The notes beneath the pieces are model-generated. The model was given only the letters and a program-made list of their open reading frames with translations, was not told the origin of the DNA and made no database searches. A stretch of 12,566 nucleotides of DNA from Baffinella frigidus (Eukaryota > Cryptophyceae > Cryptomonadales > Baffinellaceae). Position 1 is the stretch's first letter; each line of letters begins with the position of its first letter. This document shows positions 1 to 6,746 of the stretch, one piece after another. The stretch spans positions 556,332-568,897 of the forward strand of contig MU646394.1 of assembly GCA_026770585.1 (NCBI GenBank), given 5' to 3'. The position numbers were made by a program, and so were the translations under genes.

Positions 1-146
1 GGTTTGGGGTTTGGGGTTTGGGGTTTGGGGTTTGGGGTTTGGGGTTTGGGGTTTGGGGTTTGGGGTTTGGGGTTTGGGGTTTAGGGTTTAGGGTTTAGGG
101 TTTAGACAGACGGAGGTTTAGGGTTTAGGGTTTGGGGTTCTGGGAT
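1..146 (+). repeat. G-rich telomere-type array (TTTGGGG then TTTAGGG)
   Basis: Positions 3-79 are 11 uninterrupted TTTGGGG units. From 80 the array changes to three TTTAGGG units, is broken by a short ACAGACGGAGG segment, and resumes as mixed TTTAGGG/TTTGGGG to about 146. TTTAGGG is the plant and algal telomere unit; TTTGGGG is a one-base variant. The G-rich strand is on top at the left edge, whereas most other arrays in the window are C-rich on top. An array in this orientation with unique DNA to its right is interstitial or inverted relative to a left chromosome end. Confidence 0.95.
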
Positions 147-187
147 TATGGATTAGTGTGAGGGGGGAACACAGACGGAGACTTAGG

Positions 188-336
188 GATCTAATCTCCA
201 CAGAAGTATTAATTAATTGCTTTTGAGCAACGAAAATTACGACACGACTTGCTCATAAAAGTAATAGTAAAGCATTTGTATAGTAAATTTCGTTACGCAA
301 AAAGCAATTGATTAATACTTTTGTGGAGATGAGATC
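188..336. mobile_element. MITE, family 1 copy 1 (141-bp core, TSD GATC)
   Basis: The core at 192-332 begins TAATCTCCAC and ends GTGGAGATGA. It is flanked by GATC on both sides (188-191 and 333-336), read as a 4-bp target-site duplication. The arms pair over about 50 bp on each side of an AT-rich centre, so the single strand folds into a long hairpin. It has no coding capacity. It shares its interior with the elements at 4896-5035 and 6247-6386, including the segments GAAAATTAC and GTAATAGTA. Confidence 0.85.
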
Positions 337-346
337 CGGGATGAGG

Positions 347-385
347 GATGAGGGATGAGGGTTTGGGGATTAGGGTTTAGCACAG
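347..385 (+). repeat. Short degenerate G-rich telomere-like stretch
   Basis: GATGAGGG repeats pass into GGTTTGGGG and TTAGGGTTTAG, followed by CACAGACAGAGA. This resembles the interruptions inside the array at 1-146 (ACAGACGGAG) and is probably a decayed fragment of the same composite repeat. Confidence 0.55.
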
Positions 386-433
386 ACAGAGATTTCGGGT
401 TCAGGGATTCGGGCAATCGAGGAGAAGCAATAC

Positions 434-489
434 CCGAGCTGGCCGTCAACTCCTTGGAATGCGCGGGGCTCAGTGTGGCCGTTCTCCTC
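434..489 (-). pseudogene. HA-domain-like exon fragment (copy nearest the left edge)
   Basis: The minus strand reads EENGHTEPRAFQGVDGQLG, which parallels the second half of the better preserved exon at 719-822 (QENGHTDVPRAF...GQLG). The Gly-His-Thr and Leu-Gly positions match the helicase-associated (HA) domain pattern. The first half with the tryptophan is missing, and the frame is not open into a longer protein. Read as a decayed tandem copy. The flanking CAAAGCCTA-ACTCC segment (about 507-525) recurs near 658-675, so a larger unit was duplicated. Confidence 0.5.
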
Positions 490-718
490 TTACTACGCAT
501 TCGACCAAAGCCTACAAACACTCCCCACGCCAGAGTCTTCGAAGGGGTCGCCAAAAGTCAATTTCCCATGAAGGCAGTTGTTTTCAAAAGTCAAACACCG
601 TATCCACATACGGTTTTAAAAAAATAACCCCCTCCTCCACTCTGGCGTGGCCGCGCCAAAGCCTAAAAATACTCCCTAGACTTTGAAACAAATACGGGCA
701 ATAGAGGAGAAGCAATAC

Positions 719-822
719 CCGAGCTGGCCATCAAATCCTTCGAACGCCCTCGGCACGTCCGTGTGGCCATTCTCCTGCTTGAACGTCCTGAGCTGCGCAT
801 ACCTGTCCTCCCAGATCACGAT
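719..822 (-). CDS. Putative exon of a helicase-associated (HA)-like repeat protein, partial
   Basis: The minus strand gives a 34-codon open segment beginning IVIWEDRYAQLRTFKQ and continuing ENGHTDVPRAFEGFDGQLG. The order W-x3-Y/F-x2-L-x2-F/Y-x3-NGH-x2-VP-LG matches the HA module found as tandem repeats in many algal, diatom and bacterial proteins. The segment is preceded by a plausible 3' splice site (GTGTTCGCAG, with CTAACAC repeats upstream) and followed by a GT (718-717). The start, the rest of the gene and its product are not visible. It could be a live exon or a fossil; several damaged copies nearby favour a decaying locus. The HA assignment rests on pattern only. Confidence 0.45.
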
Positions 823-830
823 CTGCGAAC

Positions 831-960
831 ACGCGGACGTGTGTTAGACACACCCGGGCGAGTGTTAGACACACCTGAGTGAGTGTTAGACACACATGAG
901 CGAGTGCTAAACACGTATCAACGAGTGTTAGACACGCATAACCGAGTGTTAGACACACAC
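831..960. repeat. 21-bp minisatellite, block 1
   Basis: About six units of the form CGAGTGTTAGACACACATGA with substitutions. The unit is 21 bp, so several minus-strand frames stay open as VCLTLAH- or CVSNTRS-type heptads; these are not taken as protein. The minus-strand unit carries CTAACAC, a good match to a branch-point consensus. The block lies between two copies of the HA-like exon, as an intron would. Confidence 0.85.
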
Positions 961-1028
961 ACGTCCGTGTGGCCTTTCTCCTGCTTGAACGTCTTGAGCT
1001 GCGCATACCTGTCCTCCCAGATCACAAT
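960..1028 (-). pseudogene. HA-like exon copy 2, truncated by minisatellite
   Basis: The minus strand starts IVIWEDRYAQLKTFKQEK and continues GHTDV, then runs straight into the 21-bp minisatellite instead of the VP...LG half of the module. It is nearly identical to the exon at 719-822 and is preceded by the same TCGCAG acceptor-like sequence. Plus-strand similarity between 755-830 and 961-1036 is high, which indicates a recent tandem duplication. Confidence 0.55.
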
Positions 1029-1035
1029 CTGCGAA

Positions 1036-1182
1036 CAAGCGAGTGTTGGACACACATGAACGAGTGTTAGACACACATGAGCAATTGTTAGACACACACG
1101 GGTGATTGTTAGACACATACGGGTGAGTGTTAGGCACACATGAGCGAGTGTTAGACACACCCGGGTGAGTGTTAGACACACG
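1036..1182. repeat. 21-bp minisatellite, block 2
   Basis: About seven further units of the repeat seen at 831-960, with CATGAGCGA/CGGGTGAGT variants. It is bounded on the right by another HA-like exon start (about 1183-1214). The same exon-plus-minisatellite arrangement has therefore been copied at least twice. Confidence 0.85.
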
Positions 1183-1214
1183 AGCTGCGCTTGGCGCTCC
1201 TCCTAGATGACAAT
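1183..1214 (-). pseudogene. HA-like exon start, copy 3 (tryptophan codon now a stop)
   Basis: After an acceptor-like CGGACAG the minus strand reads IVI-stop-EERQAQL, matching IVIWEDRYAQL with TGG changed to TAG. It ends directly in the minisatellite. This is a dead fragment. Confidence 0.45.
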
Positions 1215-1434
1215 CTGTCCGCGATCAGGGGGAACGCACGGTCGGTTCCACCAGCCATGCGAGGCGGACCAAATCGACCATTGTTTGGAGCCATTTCCTC
1301 GGGTGGCACATTCGTTTTCGAAGGTGCTGCACGAGGAATCGGCGCATGCCCCAGCCTCGATTTGGTCCGCCTCGGAGGGCCTCCCAGATGACAATCTGTT
1401 CGCGATCAGAGGAAACGCGCGGTCGTTTCCACCA
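1204..1434. repeat. 180-bp-spaced direct repeat with internal inverted repeat
   Basis: The segment at about 1204-1255 (AGATGACAATCTGTCCGCG...) recurs at about 1384-1434 with a few changes. Minus-strand 1395 downward reads IVIWEAL after GCGAACAG, a further HA-exon start with its Trp intact. Within the unit, GAGGCGGACCAAATCGA near 1260 is inverted near 1359-1376 as TCGATTTGGTCCGCCTC. No complete gene was seen. The stretch 1435-1616 has no gene; it holds a 19-bp palindrome at 1489-1507. Confidence 0.6.
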
Positions 1435-1616
1435 GCTACGGGAAGTGAACCAAATCGAGCGATCGCAAAAGTTGATTTCCCCTGGGTGATAAACCCTAAG
1501 GGTTTATTTTATCCCTTGCTGAAATTTAGTCCCGGACCTGAATAGATTTAATTTGGGGAACTGTCCACCTAAAAGATTAATGGTACAAACCTAGCTATCT
1601 TAAAGCCCTAAACATA

Positions 1617-1853
1617 TTGTAGATTTCGGCTTAGCGCGGAATTTTGGGAGATCAGGTCGGGAGATCGGGGAACGAAAAAAAGTGAAAATGAATCGAAAAG
1701 GTGTAATTTACGGGTGGGGGTCGCGATCTTGTCATCAAATCCATGCGTAAGATAGCATAAAACTTTAGATGGACGTGAAAATGATCGCGATTTTTTCGAT
1801 TTTCTCGATCCCCCGACCCGAAGTGAATTCCGCGCTAAGCCGAAATCTACAAT
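1617..1853. mobile_element. TIR element with TA target duplication (about 235 bp)
   Basis: TTGTAGATTTCGGCTTAGCG at the left is inverted at the right (ending ...GAAATCTACAA). About 29 bp match exactly, followed by weaker pairing. The element is flanked by TA on both sides, as for Tc1/mariner-type non-autonomous elements. It has no transposase frame; open frames crossing it are incidental. Confidence 0.8.
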
Positions 1854-1968
1854 ACGAAATGGCTCAAACGCCAAGCCAAATCTGAAATTAAATATATTCA
1901 AGAACGCGAAGAAATTGCCCGCAGGTCTCCATATCGCGATTTGGTTCACTTCTGGTGGCTGGTGGTTG

Positions 1969-2146
1969 GATCTTATCTCCGATGTCGAATAAAATATTCA
2001 CTTTCTGCCTCCTCTAAAGTTGATTCTCGCCTTGAAATTGTAACCACCTTTGATTTGACACGCCAAAGTTGTTTATTTCCAGGGTGATAATCAACTTGAG
2101 ACGTGGCAGAAAGTGAATTTTTTTATTCGATATCGGAGATAAGATC
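1969..2146. mobile_element. MITE, family 2 copy 1 (170-bp core, TSD GATC)
   Basis: The core at 1973-2142 runs from TTATCTCCGATGTCGAATAA to TTATTCGATATCGGAGATAA, with GATC on each side. The arms carry CACTTTCTGCC / GGCAGAAAGTG and AAAGTTGATT / AATCAACTT. It is nearly identical to 2488-2658, which implies recent spread. Non-coding. Confidence 0.88.
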
Positions 2147-2185
2147 AGGACCGCGTGCGTCGGGACCGCGCTCCCCTCCCGCCAA

Positions 2186-2342
2186 CCCTCACGGAAAGAC
2201 CAAATCATCGATTTTCAGATCTCAAAGTCACCTTGACAGCCAGGCGAATTCGCCTGGCTACAACTTAAGAAGTCCCAATCTTGGTGCGAAATCAACCTTT
2301 GGGGAAAGGTCGAAAATCGACTGTTTGGTCCTTCTGTGAGGG
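2186..2342. mobile_element. TIR element (157 bp) with a 22-bp perfect inner palindrome
   Basis: CCCTCACGGAAAGACCAAAT at the left is inverted at the right (GGTCC...CTGTGAGGG); the arms are about 31 bp with a few mismatches. The interior contains a perfect palindrome at 2238-2259, centred on GGCGAATTCGCC. No clear target duplication was found. Probably a separate MITE family; no coding capacity. Confidence 0.7.
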
Positions 2343-2372
2343 CTGGTGGTCCCGTAAGATGAAATGTGAGGG

Positions 2373-2699
2373 CGATTCCCTAGCTCTGTCTCACCCGGGT
2401 TGGCCGAATTTTCCCAAGTTGACACGCTGGGGTTGCGGTAAACATCCGTCAACTTTGGAGAGGGGAAGATCCCGGGCTCAACTAAGTTTATCTCCGATAT
2501 CGAATAAAAATATTCACTTTCTGCCTCCTCTAAAGTTGATTATCGCCTTGAAATTGTAACCACTTTCGATTTGACACGCCAAAGTTGTTTATTTTCAGGG
2601 TGATAATCAACTTTAGACGTGGCAGAAAGTGAATATTTTTATTCGATATCGGAGATAAAAGTGGTGAGACCAAATAGACTGAGACTGAGCTAGGAGTTG
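2373..2699. mobile_element. CTAGCTCTGTCTC TIR element, copy C, interrupted by a MITE
   Basis: The left end CTAGCTCTGTCTCACCCGGG and the right end GACTGAGACTGAGCTAGG are inverted repeats. About 150 bp of this sequence is also found at about 5995-6140 and 7412-7562, inside the two segmental copies. In this copy it is split by the MITE at 2488-2658. Homology with the other two does not clearly extend beyond the element, suggesting an independent insertion. Confidence 0.7.
2484..2662. mobile_element. MITE, family 2 copy 2, nested (171-bp core, TSD AAGT)
   Basis: The core at 2488-2658 runs TTATCTCCGATATCG to CGATATCGGAGATAA, flanked by AAGT at 2484-2487 and 2659-2662. Removing the core and one AAGT restores a sequence collinear with the uninterrupted copies near 6100 and 7520 (GGCT...GGTGAG). 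This confirms the element's exact ends. Confidence 0.9.
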
Positions 2700-2803
2700 T
2701 TGTCCGGCGGGGGAAATCTGCCACTGGTGAAATCTGGGGTGAAATGTGAGGAATCATGGCTGCCGATGGGACGTGGCCTCGATGGGTGGATTGATGTTTT
2801 CAA

Positions 2804-3430
2804 TTAATGTTTTTGGCATGCCCGCATCACCGACCTGACCTTAAGATGGGGATAGGGAGAGGTGGAGGACGGTACCTTGGTTGGCGTGCGAACCGAGGGC
2901 GATGCCGGAGTGAGAACCGTAGGTGGTGTTGGAGTCCGAACCCTGGGCGATGCTGGCGACGCTGGGGGGAGTGCTGGCGTCACTGGTGCAGCTTCCTCGG
3001 GAGGGCTACGGCTGAACCCGATGAAAGACGCGAGACGGTTCATCACAGACGGACATGATGCAGGGGCTCCTCCCCGCAGGCGCATGGCCGCCCCAGAAAC
3101 GTCATCACTGCACCCGGTTTCCCCGGCAGGGTCCTCCAAAGTCGCGGCATGACAAGTCAACATCTCCTCGCCTCCGCCCCCCAGGAAAGCTTCTCCGCGA
3201 GCATCCTGGTACACCCCACCGAGCCGCGCTTCCGGGCGAGACCCACTTCCGGGTGGAGGCACAGAAGAACCCCCGCCCGAACACACTACGGCCGCGCAGA
3301 GGAGCAACGTCCCGAGCAAACCCCGGCCCTGCCCCTGATGCCAGCACTCGACGCTCCTCTCCTCTCGCTGCTTCGACATGCCCCGCGTTGAAATCGATAG
3401 GCCCTGACTAGGCCCGCGCGTGCTCTTCAT
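2804..3430 (-). CDS. Hypothetical Pro/Ser/Thr-rich protein with N-terminal hydrophobic segment
   Basis: An ATG at 3430 gives 208 residues; a second in-frame ATG at 3379 gives 191. The frame stays open upstream to 3613, but only through a GTG. From the inner Met the protein has a charged start followed by GLLGTLLLCAAVVC, which could be a signal peptide or membrane anchor. Next comes a Gly-rich stretch, an AAMRLRGGAPASC segment, and a tail of repeated S/T-P motifs (VRTPTPPTVLTPAS, VRTPTK). It ends at TAA just before an AT-rich stretch. No known family was recognised. Its length and GC-rich composition argue for a real exon, but GC-rich DNA gives chance frames, and splicing could change either end. 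Confidence 0.35.
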   Translation of the reverse strand: MKSTRGPSQGLSISTRGMSKQREERSVECWHQGQGRGLLGTLLLCAAVVCSGGGSSVPPPGSGSRPEARLGGVYQDARGEAFLGGGGEEMLTCHAATLEDPAGETGCSDDVSGAAMRLRGGAPASCPSVMNRLASFIGFSRSPPEEAAPVTPALPPASPASPRVRTPTPPTVLTPASPSVRTPTKVPSSTSPYPHLKVRSVMRACQKH

Positions 3431-3633
3431 GGCACGGCGAGCAAAACCGCACGCAGCCCCCACCCTACCGTCGGGTGCGGGTCTCTTGTTGGATCCACGG
3501 CCCCCAAGCGCCTTGGCAAGCGAGACCCTCAGGAATCCACAGGTTATGAGTCTTGAAACAAGTTCAAAAACCTCTTCAGGACAAACAGCTGCACAGTGAC
3601 GGGCCCGCCTCACGAAAAAAAATCGCGCTTTAC

Positions 3634-3680
3634 AAAAAGACTTAAAATTGTGAGGGGCCCTCGCAATTTTAAGTCTTTTT
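3634..3680. repeat. Near-perfect 23-bp-arm hairpin
   Basis: AAAAAGACTTAAAATTG pairs with CAATTTTAAGTCTTTTT, extended by GAGGG/CCCTC. There is one mismatch per arm and a single central base. It lies just upstream of the minus-strand reading frame. It may be a foldback element or a structured upstream region; function unknown. Confidence 0.85.
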
Positions 3681-3878
3681 CAAAATCATTTCCGGCCAGT
3701 TAGAATTTTGGGCCTAAGGAAAATCGTAAGGATCTCTGTCCAGTTAGAATTTTTGAGATGACCGTTGTTCAGATCAGCCCGCTCAAAAAAACGGTTCTTT
3801 TAGATGTTGGGAGTTAAAATAACCTGAAGGACCTAAAGGGACGTTCCTCTCCCGCCCCCACCCTCCGGGGGGTCTGAT
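3681..3878. other. Intergenic stretch without a gene
   Basis: No coding frame. CCAGTTAGAATTTT occurs at about 3696 and 3740. A segment similar to AACCTAAAGGACCTAAAG at about 3821-3838 recurs in the segmental copy near 5736. Confidence 0.6.
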
Positions 3879-4038
3879 CCTTGCTCGGATAGCGAGGGGT
3901 TAAACGGTTCGGGTAAGTTTTGGCTAGACTACAGTTTTGTGTAGTCTAGCGCCCACAAGTTGGACACGACTGGTACAATTTTTTGAATTCGTACCCGGAT
4001 TAAAAAGATCCGTTTAACCCCTCGCTATCCGAGCAAGG
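3879..4038. mobile_element. TIR element (160 bp) with perfect 29-bp arms and inner hairpin
   Basis: 3879-3907 (CCTTGCTCGGATAGCGAGGG...) is exactly inverted at 4010-4038. Inside, GCTAGACTAC (3923-3932) pairs with GTAGTCTAGC (3941-3950). No coding capacity and no obvious target duplication. Arms without a single mismatch suggest youth or selection for structure. Confidence 0.8.
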
Positions 4039-4164
4039 GGGCCCTTACGGCTCCTCTCGCCTCGCCCGCTGGCTCGTAGCGGTCGTGTTTGAGAACGATT
4101 GTACAGGGTACCAATTCTTTCAGCTTTGTGCAAATCATACACCATGGACCCTAAAGGCTAAACC

Positions 4165-4235
4165 GGGTTTAGGGTTTAGGGTGTAGGGTTTAGGGTTTAG
4201 TAAAACCTAAACCCTACACCCTAAACCCTAAACCC
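4165..4235. repeat. Head-to-head telomere-repeat palindrome
   Basis: (TTTAGGG) units at 4165-4199 are mirrored by (CCCTAAA) units at 4201-4235 with 34 of 35 positions paired and one central base. A variant unit, GTGTAGGG, is mirrored as CCCTACAC at the same distance from the centre. This is more than two arrays meeting: the two arms are copies of one another. Confidence 0.9.
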
Positions 4236-4497
4236 TAAACCCTTAACCCTCAACCCTCAACCCTCAACCCTACACCCTACACCATACACCATACATCAGA
4301 CACTCTACATCCTAAACCCTAAACCATAAACCCTACAACCTACACCCTACACCGTACACCCTAAACCCTAAACCCTAAACCCTAAACCCTAAACCCTAAA
4401 CCCTAAACCCTAAACCCTAAAGCCTAAACCTAAACCTTAAATCCTAAACCCTAAACCCTAAACCCTAAACCCTAAACATTAAACATTACACACTCAA
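4201..4497 (+). repeat. Interstitial CCCTAAA array
   Basis: A C-rich telomere-type array with perfect runs (about 4370-4425) mixed with CCCTACA, CCCTCAA and ACCATACA variants, ending in an A-rich run at about 4513. The 16-mer CTTTGTGCAAATCATA lies just upstream (4124-4139) and recurs at 5071-5086 just before the next array, so the junction was copied with the array. Confidence 0.95.
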
Positions 4498-4509
4498 CCC
4501 TATACCCAG

Positions 4510-4890
4510 AAACAAAAAAAAAAAATGGGACTCAGTCGTGTTGGTAGTAAGACAGGTCTCTCTCACCATGGTACCAACTTGGTAAACTACCCTGCGTTTT
4601 TCGATGTCTTGAAAGACTTTGTAGGTACCTAAAATGTCTTAACGGCTCGAAATCGGACCAGAAGTGTCCATTGTAAGTGATGTATGTAGTTCATGACCCG
4701 TCTCCATTGTGAATGATGCATGTACCTACATGGGGGGGGGGCCTCACCCATCTCACGCCCTTGCTCCGACCCCACACACAGCCCCGTCGCTGGCTGCTAG
4801 GGCCCTGATGGGATACGTCTCGTCTCACCTTGCCCTCTCACTCTCGCGGTCTGTGTTTAACAATTTATTAAACCCCGCTTTTGGGAGAAC
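4510..4890. other. Spacer without a recognisable gene
   Basis: It contains an imperfect direct repeat (CCATTGTAAGTGATGTATGT, about 4668, and CCATTGTGAATGATGCATGT, about 4704) and a run of ten G at 4732-4741. A 66-codon frame at 4709-4909 enters the next MITE and shows no family features; it is not called as a gene. Confidence 0.6.
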
Positions 4891-4891
4891 G

Positions 4892-5039
4892 AATTTAATC
4901 TCCATATAAGTATTAATTAATTGCTTTTGGGCAACGAAAATTACTACACGATTTGCTCTTAAAAGTAATAGTAGAGCATGTGTGTAGTAAATTTCGTTGC
5001 GCCGAAAGCAATTAATTGACACTTTTTGGAGATGAAATT
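4892..5039. mobile_element. MITE, family 1 copy 2 (140-bp core, TSD AATT)
   Basis: The core at 4896-5035 runs TAATCTCCAT to TTGGAGATGA, flanked by AATT at 4892-4895 and 5036-5039. It is collinear with 192-332, including GAAAATTACTACACGATTTG and AAAAGTAATAGTA. The two copies have different 4-bp flanks but the same core ends, which fixes the boundaries. Confidence 0.88.
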
Positions 5040-5086
5040 GCGCAGGGAGGGATCCTCCCAACTCTTCCAACTTTGTGCAAATCATA

Positions 5087-5565
5087 AATCATGAAACCTA
5101 AAACTTACACCCTACACCATGAACTCTAGGCCCTAAACCTTGCAGGATGGAGAGCACCCTGAACCCTCAACCCTCAACCATAAACCCGGAGATTCCTAAA
5201 CCCTGAGAACCCTAAACAATAAAACTCCTGAAACTTGAAAACCCTAAACTCTAAAAACCCTGAACCCTGAAAACCAAAACCCTGAACTCAAAATGCTAAA
5301 CCCTAAACCCTGAACCCTACATCCTAAGCCTTAAGCCCCAAACTCTAAACCCTAAATCCTAAATCCTAAACCCTAAATCCTAAACCCTAACCCTTAACCC
5401 CTAAACCCTAAACTCTAAACCCTAAACCCTAAACCCTACACCCTAAACACCAAACCCTAAAGCCTACACCCTAAACCCCAAGCGCTAGACCCTAAACCCT
5501 AAACCCTAAACCCTAAACCCTAAACCCTAAACCCTTATCCCTAAACCCTAAACCTTAAACCCTAA
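5087..5565 (+). repeat. Degenerate CCCTAAA array
   Basis: Starts with scattered CCTAAA, CCCTGAA and CCCTCAA units and becomes regular (about 5480-5530). It directly abuts segmental copy A at 5566. Confidence 0.93.
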
Positions 5566-5567
5566 CG

Positions 5568-5663
5568 GCAAGGTGGGAGGAGGTGAAGGGCCTACCAATC
5601 CCAGCGCCACAGTTTCGGCCGGACGAGATGGTGATCGCGGATCCCCTGTACAGGGGGGCTTGA
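5568..5663 (+). other. Short coding-like segment, copy A
   Basis: The frame from GCA at 5568 reads AR then WEEVKGLPIPAPQFRPDEM and continues to a stop at 5661-5663. It has a protein-like composition and follows directly after the telomere array. The second segmental copy keeps most of the same reading despite an inserted MITE. No start codon or family was recognised. It may be an old exon; a GGTGATC at about 5629 could be a donor. Confidence 0.25.
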
Positions 5664-5994
5664 TGTGATCCGAAAAGACGCATGGCCTTTCTACAGAACA
5701 AGTTCCGGTGTCCGCCTATGTTGGGAGCTCGAAGAACCTAAAGGACCTAAAGATACTTACCTCCCCACTTGGGACCATGGTCAACCATGAGAACCTAGCT
5801 AGGCCTAACACAGGTCCTCCTCCTCCAGAGTGGCGGCACAGCTAGATGCTGTGGCTGGTCAACCTCACAACACCATTTGTGGTTGGGAGTTTTACCGATG
5901 TGGATTTACTACCGGGGGTCAATAGATAACGATCCCTGGTGAAAATTCATCCTTGGTGAAATGTCGATTTGTGCTTTGTGCTGGGGAGACTCGA

Positions 5995-6140
5995 CTTTCC
6001 AGGTCTGTCTCAATACGGTTGGCCGACTATTCTCAAGTTGACAGGCTGGTTGTGCGGCACAAACCCGTCAACTTTGGAGCGGAAAAGAGCCCGGGCTGAC
6101 CAACTTGGTGAGCCCAAATAGACTGAGACAGCGCTAGGAG
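5995..6140. mobile_element. CTAGCTCTGTCTC TIR element, copy A
   Basis: About 146 bp with ends TCCAGGTCTGTCTCA and GAGACAGCGCTAGGA and an inner stem CAAGTTGAC/GTCAACTT. Uninterrupted, so it serves as the empty-site reference for the MITE at 2488-2658. Confidence 0.65.
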
Positions 6141-6242
6141 TTGGAAATGGTTCTTCAGGTCCTTACAGGTTATTGTTCGGGTCCTCGAGGCTCATAACCA
6201 GCAGGACAGCTTGGTACACCATGGCGGAGAGGTCCCGAACCG

Positions 6243-6390
6243 GGTTTATCCGGGGAAACCTACTTTTCTTTAGTCTGATGGCAAGGAAAATTACTACACA
6301 ATTCGTATTTATTAGTAATATTAAAGCATTTATGTAGTAATTTTCCTTGCCATCAAACTAAAGAAAAATAGGTTTCCCCAGATAATGGTT
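6243..6390. mobile_element. MITE, family 1-related hairpin (140 bp, probable TSD GGTT)
   Basis: The core at about 6247-6386 has arms GGGGAAACCTACTTTTCTTT and its near-exact inverse, so almost the whole element folds. The centre (GCAAGGAAAATTACTACACA ... TTTTCCTTGC) matches the centres of 192-332 and 4896-5035, though the outer arms differ. GGTT occurs on both sides, with a 2-base end ambiguity. Segmental copy B lacks it. Confidence 0.8.
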
Positions 6391-6579
6391 GAGCCCGGGA
6401 CGGACAAGGGAGCAGCGAGCGGCGAAGCTGGGCGTGAAGGCGGCGACACAGAGAAGGGCGAGAGCATGCCTCTCGTGTAGCGCGCGTCACCGGAAAACGG
6501 ATTTTGCCTGGTATGTTGTTTTTTTGCAGACAGGTTTTTGAGCCTCGAGACTCTTTGTGGCTTTTTTTTTCTGACCCCT

Positions 6580-6715
6580 AAACCCTCAACCATAACCCCT
6601 AACCCCTGACCCCTGACCTCTCACCCCTAGCCCCTAAACCCTAGACCCTAAACTCTAAACCCTAAACCCTAAACCCTAAACTCTAAGACTCAAAACCCTA
6701 AACTCTGAATCCTAT
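6580..6715 (+). repeat. Degenerate CCCTAAA/CCCTGAC array
   Basis: It starts after a T run and TTTTTGAGCCTC...GACTCTTTGTGGC, the right edge of copy A, and ends at the left edge of copy B. It therefore separates the two segmental copies. Confidence 0.92.
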
Positions 6716-6746
6716 CGGCAAGGCGGGAGGAGGTGAAGGGCCTACC

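Larger units (their letters stand above)
5566..6573. repeat. Segmental duplication, copy A
   Basis: Collinear with 6716-7661. Shared landmarks in order are CGGCAAGG(T/C)GGGAGGAGG, CCCAGCGCCACAGTT, GAGTGGCGGCACAGCTAG, TTTACCGATGTGGATTT, the CTAGCTCTGTCTC TIR element, and TTTTTGAGCCTC...ACTCTTTGTGGC followed by a T run. Copy A has its own MITE at 6247-6386 and extra sequence at about 5650-5770. Telomere-type arrays precede both copies. Confidence 0.85.

Noticed and set aside
1-146. A true chromosome end at the left edge
   Set aside because: A left chromosome end would show CCCTAAA on the plus strand. This array is G-rich on plus, so it is interstitial, inverted, or a contig end only.
731-1181. 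VCLTLAH / CVSNTRS heptad proteins on the minus strand
   Set aside because: They are translations of a 21-bp minisatellite, open in more than one frame. The HA-like exon is in a different frame.
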